Below are positions 46,907-58,000 of a DNA stretch of 64,000 nucleotides, piece by piece. This DNA is from Gonatopus flavifemur (Eukaryota; Arthropoda; Insecta; Hymenoptera; Dryinidae). The notes under the pieces were generated by a model that was not told the origin of the DNA, searched no databases, and saw only the letters and a program-made list of their open reading frames with translations. The stretch covers positions 32,090,001 through 32,154,000 of the forward strand of contig JAFFJZ010000004.1 of the NCBI GenBank assembly GCA_018340375.1, in the 5' to 3' direction. Positions within the stretch are counted from its first letter, which is position 1. Every line of letters starts with the position of its first letter. The position numbers were made by a program, and so were the translations under genes.

Positions 46907-46981
46907 CTCAGTGATTAGCTGAGGTGACAGAGGCCTTGTCTATGACTCAGAAAACTGGAGTTCGATCCTCACTGAGGAAAC
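46907..46981 (+). ncRNA. tRNA-like segment with box A and box B
   Basis: A box-A-like TTAGCTGAGGTGACAG, a box-B-like GAGTTCGATCC (46958-46968), and outer complementary octamers CTCAGTGA/TCACTGAG that close the segment like an acceptor stem. The T stem is only partly paired and overlaps that pairing, so a functional tRNA is unlikely. Best read as a tRNA-derived SINE head or pseudo-tRNA. Confidence 0.45.
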
Positions 46982-47323
46982 TTTCCTAATAATCGACTTT
47001 CAATGTGTATTTTCTCACAAAGCCATCCAAATCATATTTTACAATATTCGTAGAGGAATTCACTCTGAAGGAATTTTTTTTTACCAAAAGCGGTATTTTA
47101 TCCTAACATTGTTAATACACGTAATCATGAGATGTCTTCCTATATAAAATATCCCTGAGATGATCTCAGCAATATTGCAGAATGTCTCCAGAATGTCGCA
47201 AAGATGGTAACATAAGACATTCTGGAGACATTCTGATAATATGATTGAGATGTTTGCCAGAATATTGCACATTTCAAATACAATATTCTGGCAATGCCAT
47301 TGAGACATTCTGTGCTATGTGAG

Positions 47324-48049
47324 ATCTACTCAACTAACCCAATTAATCGTCAATTTTTTAATCTTCACACCATAAGAACATCGTAAAAACAGTATGAGAA
47401 TCCAAACAATCTTCTGAAAGAATTTGGGGAAGTGTTCCCCAATTGTCATAAAGATCACAAAATACATGCATTTCAACAACTCCGCTTATCTCATCGTCCT
47501 ATCAATATTTTCGATCGCAATGAAGCGGATAAGAATATGCTTTTGATACAAAATTTCAGCTGTTGATACATTACACAGAAAATATTGTCCTTGTTGTGAT
47601 TTTATTCCGATTGAACCGGGTATGTAAATTATTTATTCCAAGGACTGCCACTATCTCATTATACACTCAAAAGATATATAGTTGAATAGATTAAATGCCG
47701 TGTCACCAGCTGCCATCAGATATCAACATATATTATGCGATTTATAACCCAAGAATAAGAGAGATTTTATTCAATAGCAAAACATCACTATTCCACTTAT
47801 GTAATCGTTATCCACGAACTTTTGTTCCATTGTTCTTCATTAGGCTAAATATTGCCAATTGTTTGGGTTCGTTCTGTCACCTCGTTTGAAGTGGAAGAAT
47901 ACAGAAGGTCTAGTATACGGATAAAGATAAAAGTATAGGGTAACAATCACCAGAAAGAATAATACCTTGGAGTGGAGAAATTAAGTGCGATAAACTGTTT
48001 ACATTACCTCGGAAACAATGGGTTAGGAGGAATTAAGCGCTGATATTAA
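47324..48049. other. Interval without recognised gene
   Basis: AT-rich non-coding DNA. A lone CACAGAAAATATTG at 47574 looks like a CMC-like left end but has no partner. Confidence 0.35.
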
Positions 48050-48275
48050 CACGGAAAAAATAATTCGCCTATATTTGGATAGCTAAAAATTAGCTACGAG
48101 GGTTATTTTGTCAGTTATAACTACGGGCGGCGAAACGTTTTCTTCTATCTTTCTCTTCGTGCATTCATATATGCGAGTTCAAACGTTTCGCCGCCCGTAG
48201 TTATAACAGAGAGAAAAGTAGCTGTTACAGCACAAGTGTTACAGCTCAGTTGTTTCGCTATCCAAATACTAACCA
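48050..48275. mobile_element. CMC-like hairpin element, right end lost
   Basis: The left end CACGGAAAAAATAATTCG is followed by TATTTGGATAGC, whose inverse GCTATCCAAATA closes the right side near 48275. A very strong inner hairpin pairs AACTACGGGCGGCGAAACG with its inverse (28 of 28 bases). No right CMC terminus is present, so the element is truncated. Confidence 0.55.
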
Positions 48276-48639
48276 CACAGCCTGTGCTAATACAACTACG
48301 AATTCTTGCTGTGGTAGCTCATAAATGGCTTTAGTTTTGGTGATGTAGATTAGTTGGAGCAGCGGAAAAAGTGAGTAGTTGCCACAGTGAATTTACTTTG
48401 TTTTTGTGTAACAAATTATACGATTCAAGCAAACAATCTACTAGCTCTACCTCAGTGAAGAAACAACGTTTACCAAGCGTAAGAAAGATGTTTATCAAAG
48501 TAAAGAGAATGCCCAGAGAGTGTGATCTGCGGCAAATGACTCTTCCCGGTAGAGAGTGCTATAAGCGTTCATAAAAAGTCCAAGTACGTTTTAATCCTCC
48601 CCTATAAGCCATTTTTATCCACAGTAAATCCCCTCTATG
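48276..48639. other. Interval without recognised gene
   Basis: A short non-coding stretch leading into the LINE remnant; a 67-codon ORF has no recognisable domain. Confidence 0.35.
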
Positions 48640-49615
48640 GTACCGCAGGACTTCTCTCTTGCTCAAATGTCTCTCTTTGGTAGACTGAGGAAGACATCAT
48701 TCGGCACTATTAGTAGTGTCTCAGTTGAGAGGGTTTTCTGTAGAATATTTTTTATTTTCTCCTGTATATTCTCTTTCTCCTTCTCCATTTCTCTAACACA
48801 TCTCTCTATCACATGCTCCGATGACTTCATCTCCTACCTTTGGAGGTTTCTACATTTTTGTCGTGCAGGGGCCAATAATATTTTGTCGCCCCCAATCTGG
48901 ATTGGGTTGATATACACAATTATTTCACCCAGGACATTCACATTATTGAAAAAGAAGTCAGAACTTCTATGATTTTCTCGGTCGGTTGAAATTTGCCACC
49001 CTGGCCTATAGACTCTCGACCCTCTCTCTACAGATGTGACTGTTCTCACCTACAAACTCTACACATTCTTTTTTCTTCTCCTCTCATCTCTTTTCCTGCT
49101 CTAAATCTGCCTATTTTACAGTTTTTCTTTCCCCCTTTTCCTTTAAATATCTTGGCTTTTCGATTGCCCACATCCCCTTATACCATTCATTATGTCTCAA
49201 CGTCACTGTCTTTTTCCAATTTTCTTGCCTTTGCACCCTCCTATCCTTCTTCTGTAACTATTTATATACATCTTTCTTTTTCTCTTTTCGCCACTCACTT
49301 TTCCTACCGAATATTCTTGCTACTCGAAATACCTGCTTTCTTACCACTTTCTCCATTGATTTTGTTTCCTTCATGTTGATCTCTTCTCAGCATAACCTTG
49401 CTATTCCACTCCATTTTCCTCTTGTCATTTTAATGTCGAAGCTCCAACTTCCCTTGCCCATTTTTGCTCTCATCTTATGTCTCTTCTCTCCTCTTTTATT
49501 ATACACCTTGGCAATCTCACAGGCCAATCAAGGCCCAATGACCATTTTATATAGCTTTCCTGTGATTTTTCTATCCATTTCCTTTCTTTTCAATTCCTGA
49601 TTTCCGCCCTATAGT
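48640..49615 (-). pseudogene. LINE C-terminal region (zinc-knuckle end), part 2 of an interrupted LINE
   Basis: Pyrimidine-rich on the plus strand and coding-like on the minus strand. Near 49560-49400 the minus strand reads ESYIKWSLGLDWP...IIKEE, then KGSWSFDIKMTRGKWSGIARLC, matching the conserved region after the RT domain in insect LINEs. Near 48860-48800 it reads CRNLQR(stop)EMKSSEHVIERCVREME, a degraded C-terminal zinc knuckle with the second Cys replaced by Leu and a Trp codon turned into TAG. Multiple stops and frame changes make it a pseudogene. Its upstream part continues at 50540-50910. Plus-strand ORFs here (e.g. 48993-49379) are shadows. Confidence 0.65.
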
Positions 49616-50539
49616 CAACCACCACGAAGGCAATGAAACGACCCAATACTCCCCAAATAGAAATTTACAATTGGCGCTAGCATGGTGCAACGTAGATAAA
49701 GTATGGCCGAGGCTTGGCAACCAAACATGGCGCAAACCTAGAATGATAACATCATTTTATGATTTACCTACGTGTTTTTCCAATAAAGTCCCATCATCGA
49801 TGGAACAATGACAATGAAATATACCATCATTGGCAAACAATTGGAAATTTTGTTTGTCAATGCTGCGCCAATGATCAAAGTCAAAAATATTTAACCCAGA
49901 AATATATAAAAAGTATGCGCATTTCGCAATTTCTGACATATGTTGTTTGAAGTCTTATTGTTTACCCCTCATTTGTTTGTGAACAACTCGGCGTCTTTTG
50001 TCGGTAAATTTTGCCATGAGAAGTAGACAAAAGGTATGTTAGCTCAGCGGTAGGAGCCCTTTAGTGTGACTGATAGTACAGAGTGATTAACTGTTCTTCC
50101 AAAGACTTACTTAAGCCTTATATATTTTTCCTATACGCGTTTCACCACTCGCGAGAAACACTTAATTAGTAACATAGCAAAAATATTATATAGGTTGCCA
50201 ATATTGAGCCATGCTATTACCAATGATCGGCGCTACATTGAAAGCTAACTTCTACCAAAACTAGGCCAAAGTTTGGGGCAATATTGAACCACATTCTAAA
50301 TGATCCTGGCGTTGAATGGAATCTATCGTTTATTAAATGTTGGGCCAAGGATGAGCCAAGCAAGAGCCAAGCTTGGCGCAATTGTGCCACGATAATAGGC
50401 TGACAAACGAAATCTGTCGAACACCGACATTGGTGCAACATTGTATTCATTGTTAATCAACATTGAAGGTTCATAGATTGCCAAGCCTTGTCTGTCAACA
50501 TTGCGCCAAGCTATATTTTATTGTCAGCATTGGCTAAGC
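49616..50539. mobile_element. ~0.9-kb insertion splitting the LINE
   Basis: This block interrupts the LINE. Its flanking parts (49620-49890, 50190-50530) are filled with TTGGCGCAA/TTGGC words in both orientations, like 45800-46262. The middle is different and includes a tRNA box-A-like TTAGCTCAGCGGTAGGAGC (50040-50057) without a matching box B. Exact termini and target duplication could not be fixed. Confidence 0.45.
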
Positions 50540-50910
50540 ACAAAAATTTTTGTATGGGTCATCTTCCAAATCTGTCTCATCGCTTTCGAAGCTTTTTATA
50601 TGTCCTGCTTGTTCACCGTTCCTTCGCATTATTGCTTATCCTAGATACCTAATCTTTTTCAACTCCTCTATAACCTCCTCCCTCTATTTCGATTCTACCA
50701 TTTTACTTCTTCTACCCACCTCCCCCCTTTCCTTGTAAACCTCATTACTTTCGTGTTGTCTATATTCACCGGCAAACTTTTTTCTTCATAATATCTCTGC
50801 AGTACGCCTATCACCCTTTTCATCTGTTCTTCATTTTCAGCCAATAATATATCTACATATAATAACGATGTCTTCTTCCCTACCCTAATTCCCTCTCTCC
50901 TCACTTGCTT
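50540..50910 (-). pseudogene. LINE reverse-transcriptase fragment, part 1 of an interrupted LINE
   Basis: Read on the minus strand from 50904: LLYVDILLAENEEQMKRVIGVLQRYY, the RT catalytic box degraded from a YADD-type motif (one residue lost, Val for Ala). Then NIDNTKVMRFTRKGGR (thumb-side conserved block), then, in another frame, ELKKIRYLG...RRNGEQAGHI, the YLG-type block of CR1/Jockey/I-group LINEs. The next conserved block resumes at 49600 beyond the insertion. Frameshifts and stops throughout. Confidence 0.65.
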
Positions 50911-51661
50911 TCTCTATTTCTCCTTCCAAATTTCCCATATCCGCCCTATCTCACTCCTCTGACTAACCAGCCCTGGTTAAAAGATCCAATAGAAACCGAC
51001 AAAAACCGATTCAAAATTAATCGGAATGAATAGGGTCAATCGGAGAGGCTCAACTACCGATTCAAGATGAATAGGAATTAATTGGAACGTGGTATATATA
51101 GGATTGAATCGAAGACTTACCGATAGAAAAATATTTGTTTTATTGGAATTAATATGACTTTCAGTGATCAATCGGTTTGTATGAAAGATATCTGATTGAG
51201 AGTTTGAAAATTTCTCCATTTCATGAGGCAAATGGTTTTTATCGGAAATTTCCATGACCTAAAGCTATTGGAACCGATCGTAAATGTTACGTAATGGGAA
51301 ATTTAATCAGTTTTGTTGAAGAATGTCCAATTCGGTCAGAGTTCGTACAGATTTGATCGGTCTGTAGGTTTTAATCGGATTATTCCACTATCCGAATTCA
51401 CGGGGAATAATAGGGCCATTTACGGGTCTGAAAATTGAATAGGATTGAATGAGAAATATCCAATTCGAATTTAGAATTCCTTTCAGCGGATTAAATCATC
51501 GGTTTTTATCAGAATTTTCGGTGATTTCGGTCTATCGGGACCAATGGGAAAATTGTACAAAATTCAAGACTTACTGGGTTTCTATCCAGAATATCCAATT
51601 CGATTTGAGTTTGTTTATTTTATTGGTCAATAGGTTTCAATTGGATTATTCGATCATCCCA

Positions 51662-51921
51662 CACTGAAAAAAAGTGGGTACAGACAACGGTGATATAGTT
51701 GATTCAACAGTAGAATACGATTGGATATGTCCAACTGAATCTGACTGTTGCCTCAACTACATGCACTGTTGACTCAACTACATGCAGTTGAATCAACCAT
51801 CATGGTGTCAAGTCAACGATTATACTGTCAATCTGACCGTATATTCGTTGACTTGACTATGATATTCAGTTATCCTAACAACAAAATATAATTGATTTTC
51901 GATGAAATTTTTTTTTCAGTG
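51662..51921. mobile_element. CMC-like MITE, TSD CA
   Basis: Starts CACTGAAAAAAAGTGG and ends ATTTTTTTTTCAGTG with CA directly outside both ends (51660-51661, 51922-51923). The interior is full of GTTGACTCAACTA/GTTGATTCAAC words. It interrupts the surrounding ATCGG-rich repeat, whose text resumes on the other side, so the insertion is younger than its host. Confidence 0.8.
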
Positions 51922-52639
51922 CAATTCATGGGAAATGAAAGGAATATTTACGGGATTGAATATTCAATAGCATTGAATGAGAAATGTCCAATTCACTTTT
52001 AGACTTTATTCCACCGCATTAGCCCTGGTTAAAAAATCCGATAAGATTCGATAGAAACCGATTCAGAATTAATCGGACTGCATAGGATCAATCGGAACAG
52101 TTCAATCCCCGATTCAAAATCAATAAGAGTTTATCGGAATCTCTTTCTATAGGTTTCCATCGGGGATTCGCCAATTAAAAAATCTGCATTTCATGGGAAT
52201 TAATCAGACTTCACATAATCTATTGGTCTGTATAAGAGATATCTGATTGGATGATTGAAATTTTCTCCATTCCATCAGGCAAACGGTTTTTATCGGAAGT
52301 TTCCACAATTTCAATCTATTGGAACTAATGGGAAAATTTGTGAAATTGAATGATGAATGGGTTTCTTATGGGAGATTTCTGACTGCATTTAAGGATGTAT
52401 CGATTTTATTGATCAATGGGTTCTAATTGGATTATTCCAACATTCAAATTTATTGGAAATAATAGGCAAGTTTACAGATTCTAAAGTCCTATAGGTATGT
52501 ACCGGCAATAACCGATTCAGTTTTGAAATTTCTTTCATTGCATCAGATCATTGGTTTTTATCGGAATCCCTGGTGACCTCGATGTATTGGAACTAATGGG
52601 AAAGTTGCTGGAATAGGAAACTATAATCATAGAATACCA

Positions 52640-53740
52640 AGAGAATCCAATTAGGAAATATTTCATCGGTATCAATCGGAATTTTTATCAGTGATGGAAT
52701 ATCCATTGGATCCCATTGAAAAATATGTTACTGGTACCAATTATAATTGTAATGATTAATAAAATGCCGATTAAATCAAATTAAAAAATATTGTGTCCGT
52801 ACGAATTGGAATTTTTATTATTGATAAAATACCTATTGGATGCCATTGAAAAATATTTGACTGGTATCAATTAGAATCTACCTGATTAATAACATACCGA
52901 TTGAATCAAATTGAAAAATATTGTATTGGCATCAATCGGAATTTTCATTAGTCATAAAATACCAAGTGAATGCAATTACACAATATTTCATTGATATCAA
53001 TCGGAATAATTATTATTGATAAAATATCAATTGCATCCCATTGAAAAATATTTGACTGGTATCAATTAAAATTTTCATAATTAATGAAATACCGATTCAA
53101 TCCAATTAAAAAATATTTTATTGGTATCCATCGCAATTTTTTATCGACCATAAAATACCCATTGGATCTAATGAGAAAATATTCTCTTGGTATCAATTGG
53201 AATTTTTATGATTAATGAAATACCCATTGAATTCCATTGAAAAATATTTCACTGATATCAGTTAAAATGTCAATAATCAATAAAATCTCGATTTAATCAA
53301 ATGAAAAATATTTTCTTGGTATCAATAGGAATTCTTATTATTGATAAAATACCTATTGGATGCCATTGAAGAATATTTGACTGGTATCACTTAGAATCTT
53401 TATAATTAATAACATACCGATTCAATCCAATTGAAAAATATTGTATTGGCGTCAATCGGAATTTTCATTGATCATAAAATACCAAGTGAATCCAATTACA
53501 CAATATTTCATTGATATCAATCGGAATTCTTATTATTGATAAAATACCTATTGGATCCCATTGAAAAATATTTGACTTGTATCAATTAGAATTTTCATAA
53601 TTGATAAAATACCGATTGAATCCAATTGAAAAATATTGTATTGATATCAATCGGAATTTTTCATCCATCATAAAATACCGATTGAATCCAATTGGAAAAT
53701 ATTTTCTTGGTCTTCATTGGGATTTTTATTATTAATGAAC
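52640..53740. repeat. 65-66-bp satellite array (~17 copies)
   Basis: The recurrent unit is TTGGTATCAATCGGAATTTT, then TATTATTGATAAAATACC, then GATTGAATCCAATTGAAAAA, then TATT. Copies differ at many sites. Pairs separated by several units are more alike than neighbours (about 52850-52990 against 53380-53510), suggesting block duplication. Flanked by looser ATCGG-rich sequence. Confidence 0.75.
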
Positions 53741-53867
53741 TCCCATGCTCTCATTAAGACCGATACAATCCCTCATATGTCCAATGGACTATTACCAATT
53801 GAATCTTATTACTATAGGACACCCATCCTTGATATAAGACAGTCATTTAGTTCACATTGATAGGAAG

Positions 53868-53970
53868 CGAACCACGGCATCGAGCGAGCGGGTGTTCCAG
53901 ATCGATCTTCTAGGTTAAGCAACGACAACTGCGGTACAAGGTGGATGGGTGATCACCATGTTAATAACAC
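53868..53970 (+). ncRNA. 5S rRNA-like segment (SINE3-type head or 5S pseudogene)
   Basis: GGTTAAGCAACG (53913-53924), CTGCGGTAC, and GGATGGGTGATCACC (from 53942) appear in the order and spacing of the 5S rRNA internal control region (box A, intermediate element, box C). The 5' half resembles 5S only weakly (ATCGATCTTCTAGG for the usual GATCACCGAAG), and the 3' end lacks the strand that would pair with the 5' end. A 5S-derived SINE or a decayed retro-pseudogene is likely; a working 5S gene is not. Confidence 0.5.
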
Positions 53971-54452
53971 ATAAATGATCGTTTGAATTTATTTCAGCAA
54001 TAATTTGTCATACGTAATGATTGAATAAATGATATATGTGTTTGTTTAATTGATATAAAATGCGCATATATAATGTATATAAACCGTTCGTTGGTTGGGT
54101 TAACAACCAATAAAATTCAACAAGAAAATCGCGATGTAGGAATCAATTCATTCCGATAAGTTTTTTTAATCGGATTTAATCGGATTTTTTCACCAGGGAA
54201 AATGCCGATTAAATCCAGTTAAGAATTATTTTATTGGTATCAATGGGAAATTTCCGATGCAGAAACTCAATCCATTCCGATGAAATGTTTTTTTATCGGA
54301 TTCAATCGGATTTTTTAACCAGGGGAAAGACCGAATAAATCTAATTAAAAATTATCTTATTGGTATCAATAGGAAATTTCCAATGCAGAAACTCAATTCA
54401 TTCCGATAAAATTTTTTTTCATCGGATTTAATCGGATTGTTTAACCAGGGAG

Positions 54453-55053
54453 GGCTCTTCCCTGGCGCATGAAACGTATTATATAATGCTCATTGATTAA
54501 TTTCTGGTATAAACAGAGTTGATTCCAAAGTTGCAATATACGGCTGCTAGCGTCAACCTAATGAAAAAATCTCAGAGCTACTGTGCTCTAAGAGTTAGTG
54601 AAATTTCGTTGGCAATTATTACCAAATCAGTTGTTTAGATTATTGAAAGACTTTGAACTAATCATCAATCAAATCCCTGGTGGAAATGAAGCATTGAAGC
54701 GCGATGGAAGCGTGAGCTAAGAGTCACCTACGCTGAGGAGAAGGTTTATTTATAGTTGAAAAACGTATATTATCTTATAGGGAAATAAATATTCGTTCGA
54801 ATCAAATATATTCTGTCACTAATAAACAAGCGATACTTAGAACCCGTGAACTCCCTAGAACCCGTGTTTCATATGAATCCGGCCATAAATGCAAAAACGA
54901 CTAAACTCGCGTCTGCCATCTTGAATTTGTTTTTTGACATCAGATTTGGATTTCTTATCCTCGAAAACCCCGAGAACCCAAGGCCCATGATAATCCATCG
55001 ATTCAAGCTAAAATAACGAATATTCAAAGACTTCGGAGAAAATGGCTTATATA
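54453..55053. other. Interval holding copy 2 of a diverged repeat pair
   Basis: 54740-54845 matches 43922-44040 (see there). Otherwise non-coding. Confidence 0.4.
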
Positions 55054-55296
55054 CACAGTAAAAAATTGTCCGTCAAATTCAACCATTTTCCTTCACACTC
55101 AACGTGTGTTGATTCCAGAGTGACACTTATAAAGTGTTAATTTGAACTCGAATAACATTTTAATGTGTTGAAAATGAATCGATCGAACAGCATTTGATCA
55201 GTGTGTTAAATGAACACACAGAAGTGTTAAATCTTCAACACTTGAATTTTGACACGTACTTCTTTTTTACACAATGACGGAATTTTTTTTACTGTG
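55054..55296. mobile_element. CMC-like MITE, TSD TA
   Basis: Starts CACAGTAAAAAATTG and ends AATTTTTTTTACTGTG, flanked by TA (in a TATATA context on the right). Inner arms share TTGTCCGTCAA/TGACGGAATT. The interior repeats GTGTTAAAT/AACACTT words in both orientations. 243 bp. Confidence 0.7.
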
Positions 55297-56929
55297 TATA
55301 TATATATGTATACAGCGGAGAAAATTTTGCCCGAGATCACCGATTTCGATAAAAATGAAATGGTCTCTTGGGAGGGGTTCGAGGAAGGTTCCTTATGAAT
55401 TTCAACCAATTTGGTCCACCCGGTCCAGAGTTATCCCGAATACAGATAGACAGACAATCCCACGGATTATCAAGCAGTATTCAATGAAATGAAAAACTAT
55501 CCAACTCCCAATTGGATTACTCAAATATTTTAGAAGATACGGTCAGAGGGTACAATAGCGGGTACAATAGGCACTCCTTGCTCGGTATACTACGTATACC
55601 GATGAGTGCCCAATGAAGAAAAGACAGGAGCGCTGTGGATATAACACAAATTTTTGCATCAGATGCACTTCACTGACCAATGAACGAATGGTTACGCAAT
55701 TTGTTTAGGATGAACTCGACGAAAATTGAGCAGACTACTACCTGAAGTCTATCAAAATTCACAAGTAATAAATCTTCGGAATATTACGCAACAATAACAA
55801 TACACGTATAATAATACATTTCATAAGATATATTCACTACATCGAGTTTATGTATTTTATTTTTCTTCGAATTATATTTTGAATCAATTTTGTTACATCA
55901 GATAATAATGTTTTCAGTTCCATAATGTGTTATGATAACAGAAGGTGAGGAAGATAGTTTAGAAAGAGATACCAACTTGTCTATTCAAATGTCACATTAT
56001 AATGCTTAACTGTGTATACATTTGTTCACGTATTGTACATGTGTTTACTTTTAAACAGATCAGCAGCTAACTTTTCCCTTTTTCAATCATGATGTGTGAC
56101 TGAAATCATTAACGTTTGTTGTAAGATAGTCGATTCAAAGATCGAATTCTAAAGCAAAAGAGACAAAGCGAGAGATTTGCATACTTCCAGTGCCACGTAA
56201 AGGAAGTTATTATTAGCTTGTCGATGTGAAATTATTTTTTTTATTTTAATAATACTCGATAAGAACACTCAATACATGTAAATTTATGTACACAGTTAGG
56301 AGAATCAGAAGGAAATCTATAAATGCACAAGTTTGCGTGTTGAACTTTTAAGGGCATAACTTTGAGAATGTTTTTGAATTTGACAGCCAGTTGTGTTTCA
56401 AATGATAATCCTCACAAAATCTTTTCGATTAATCATGAAGATTATTTCTTTATCTTCATATCAAAGGAACACTCTACATTTTTGCAACAAATTTTATATG
56501 CCAAAGTAAAAAAATATTCGAGACTTGACTACGCAGCCAAAAAATATTCGAATAGCATTTCACTCCCAGCAGTGATTTGCCAAGCCTGTCAGTAAAAAGA
56601 CAAACTGAGAGAAAAAAATCTTGAACCAAGAGAATATTGGATTGACCGAGTCTAATCAGATATTTTTTTTTCGAGTCAAGAAAACTTTCATCAAAAGAAG
56701 AAAGTATTTACGCAGTGTGAAGTTATACAGCGCGATATCGAAAAACTTTTCTTACCCAAGTACACATCTTCTTGATATACGAAAAAAGAAAAATATTCTT
56801 AGAATGAGACAATATGTTCTTACGAATCAGCCAATTTTTCTTTCAGTGCGCGCAAGACACGATGATATCAATTCAAATCTAACTTCTGATAGCCATGATA
56901 TAACAATTGGTTTGATTGCGAGAACTGAA
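55297..56929. other. Interval without recognised gene
   Basis: A small hairpin (GGCACTCCTTGCTCGGTATA.. TATACCGATGAGTGCC, ~55569-55609) may be a MITE remnant. 56362-56595 and 56621-56930 have open frames without recognisable domains, the second running into the repeat that follows. No gene supported. Confidence 0.3.
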
Positions 56930-58000
56930 ATTACCTTCTGCGCTTCCTCGCGAGAGGGGGAGCTTTGTGACCGTTTCGAGGGACTGAAGATTTTTTGTCT
57001 TCAAACTCGAAATTTCTTAAGCCAAAATGTTCCTCTAAACTCGGGGAAAATTTGTTGTTTCGCGCGCGCGCGCGCGTGTGTGTGTGTGACAATGTGAAGT
57101 AAATTGCGACCGCACTTATCTTCCGTTCCTATCATCCGATCGTTATGAAGCTTATCTCACGTTTTGAGTATGATCCATTATTGGTCCCATATGAGTTTCA
57201 TACCCATCAGTTGGAAACTAGACATTTTTTTTTTGCGATCCGCGTTTTTTGGTCATATTTTGAAAGCATGCCTTCCCTGTGTTCGTATCATCCAAATGCA
57301 ATGAAACTTTGGGCATATTCAATTCGCGAGGTGTTAGTTATACGATATAAATTTCAAGCAAATCGGAAGTGAAGGAAGAAAATTGTAAGCACTGAGCTTT
57401 GAAACAAAATTCATGCGGATATTTTCCGTTCCTATCATCCAATCGTTATGAAATTTTTATCACAGTTTTATATATTGCCAAGAGTGGTCCCATACAAGTT
57501 TCAACCTAATGCTCACAAAAAACCGGGAGACAGAAGGGAAACATGGTATCGAAAATTGTGATTTTCGGACCGGACGTGTTTTTGCTCCCTGTTATCCGAT
57601 TGCAATGAAATTTATACAGTGAGAGAAGAGGCATTTGGAAGTTCAGTAAACAGTACTATATTTGTTTGATGAATCTGAATGTTACTGAACTTTCAGCGAT
57701 CTTTCACGAAACTTCAAGAAACATTACTGAAATTCTGCTTTTCATTACTGAGTTTTCTGCAACCGTTATCATATAATACAATATTTATGCCCAACTTCGC
57801 GACATGTCATCCAATTCCTAAGGAATTCCTTAGGAATCTCAGTGTACCATATGGGTTTCATCACAATCGGTTGAGAAATGTGGAAAAAGAGTCTTTAGCA
57901 ATCTGCATGGTTTGACGATATTTCCAAAAGTTTCATCATAATTGGTTGATTGGGAACGAGGAAGCCATGTACCAATTGGCAGAGTTTTTATCATGTATTT
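56930..58000 (-). repeat. Five-unit (~160-bp) repeat element, copy 3 (inverted)
   Basis: Minus-orientation copy of the family at 24143-25429: it opens with the inverse of CCTCTAACGAGGAAGC, then CG/GT microsatellite (57061-57089), then units containing TTGGTCCCATATGAGTTTCA and TCCTATCATCC. It closes with ACGAGGAAGCCATGTACC, which matches the left part of copy 2 inverted. About 57618-57790 is a foreign-looking segment with CATTACTGAA words, probably an insertion. Open frames here are repeat by-products. Confidence 0.6.
57061..57089. repeat. (CG)n(TG)n microsatellite
   Basis: About eight CG followed by seven TG/GT dinucleotides, at the position where copy 2 has (CA)n. Confidence 0.85.

Larger units (their letters stand above)
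46347..47323. mobile_element. Foldback element with TIR CACATAGCACAVAATGTCTCA
   Basis: Left CACATAGCACACAATGTCTC and right, inverted, CACATAGCACAGAATGTCTC define a 977-bp element. GAATATT/AATATTC words fill it. It contains a 99-bp exact-type tandem duplication (46472-46669) and a tRNA-like segment (46907-46981). No ORF of note; target duplication not resolved. Confidence 0.6.
50969..54452. mobile_element. Composite of ATCGG-rich elements with CCCTGGTTAAAA termini
   Basis: At least two left termini (CCCTGGTTAAAAGATCC at 50971; CCCTGGTTAAAAAATCCG at 52023) and three right termini (ATTTTTTCACCAGGG, to 54198; ATTTTTTAACCAGGG, to 54324; TTGTTTAACCAGGG, to 54450). AATCGG, CCGATT, TATTGG and CCAAT words fill the region in both orientations. 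It contains a CMC-like MITE (51662-51921), a 65-66-bp satellite (52640-53740) and a 5S-like segment (53868-53970). Several nested or tandem insertions of one family explain it best. No transposase. Confidence 0.55.

Noticed and set aside
46907..46981. Functional tRNA gene
   Set aside because: The outer complementary octamers overlap the T-stem strand and the T stem has only about three pairs; listed as tRNA-like.
48993..49379. 128-codon plus-strand open frame, hydrophobic and Pro/Leu/Ser-rich
   Set aside because: It is the antisense shadow of the minus-strand LINE C-terminal region. The pyrimidine-rich composition, not selection, keeps it open.
52640..53740. 65-66-bp periodic repeats, possible array of RNA genes
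   Set aside because: No internal promoter, terminator or conserved fold in the units; AT-rich satellite.
53868..53970. Functional 5S rRNA gene
   Set aside because: The 5' half is too diverged and the ends do not pair; listed only as 5S-like.
56621..57097. 158-codon plus-strand open frame
   Set aside because: It continues into repeat copy 3 and ends in the CG/TG microsatellite; no domain and no homologous frame kept in the other copies.
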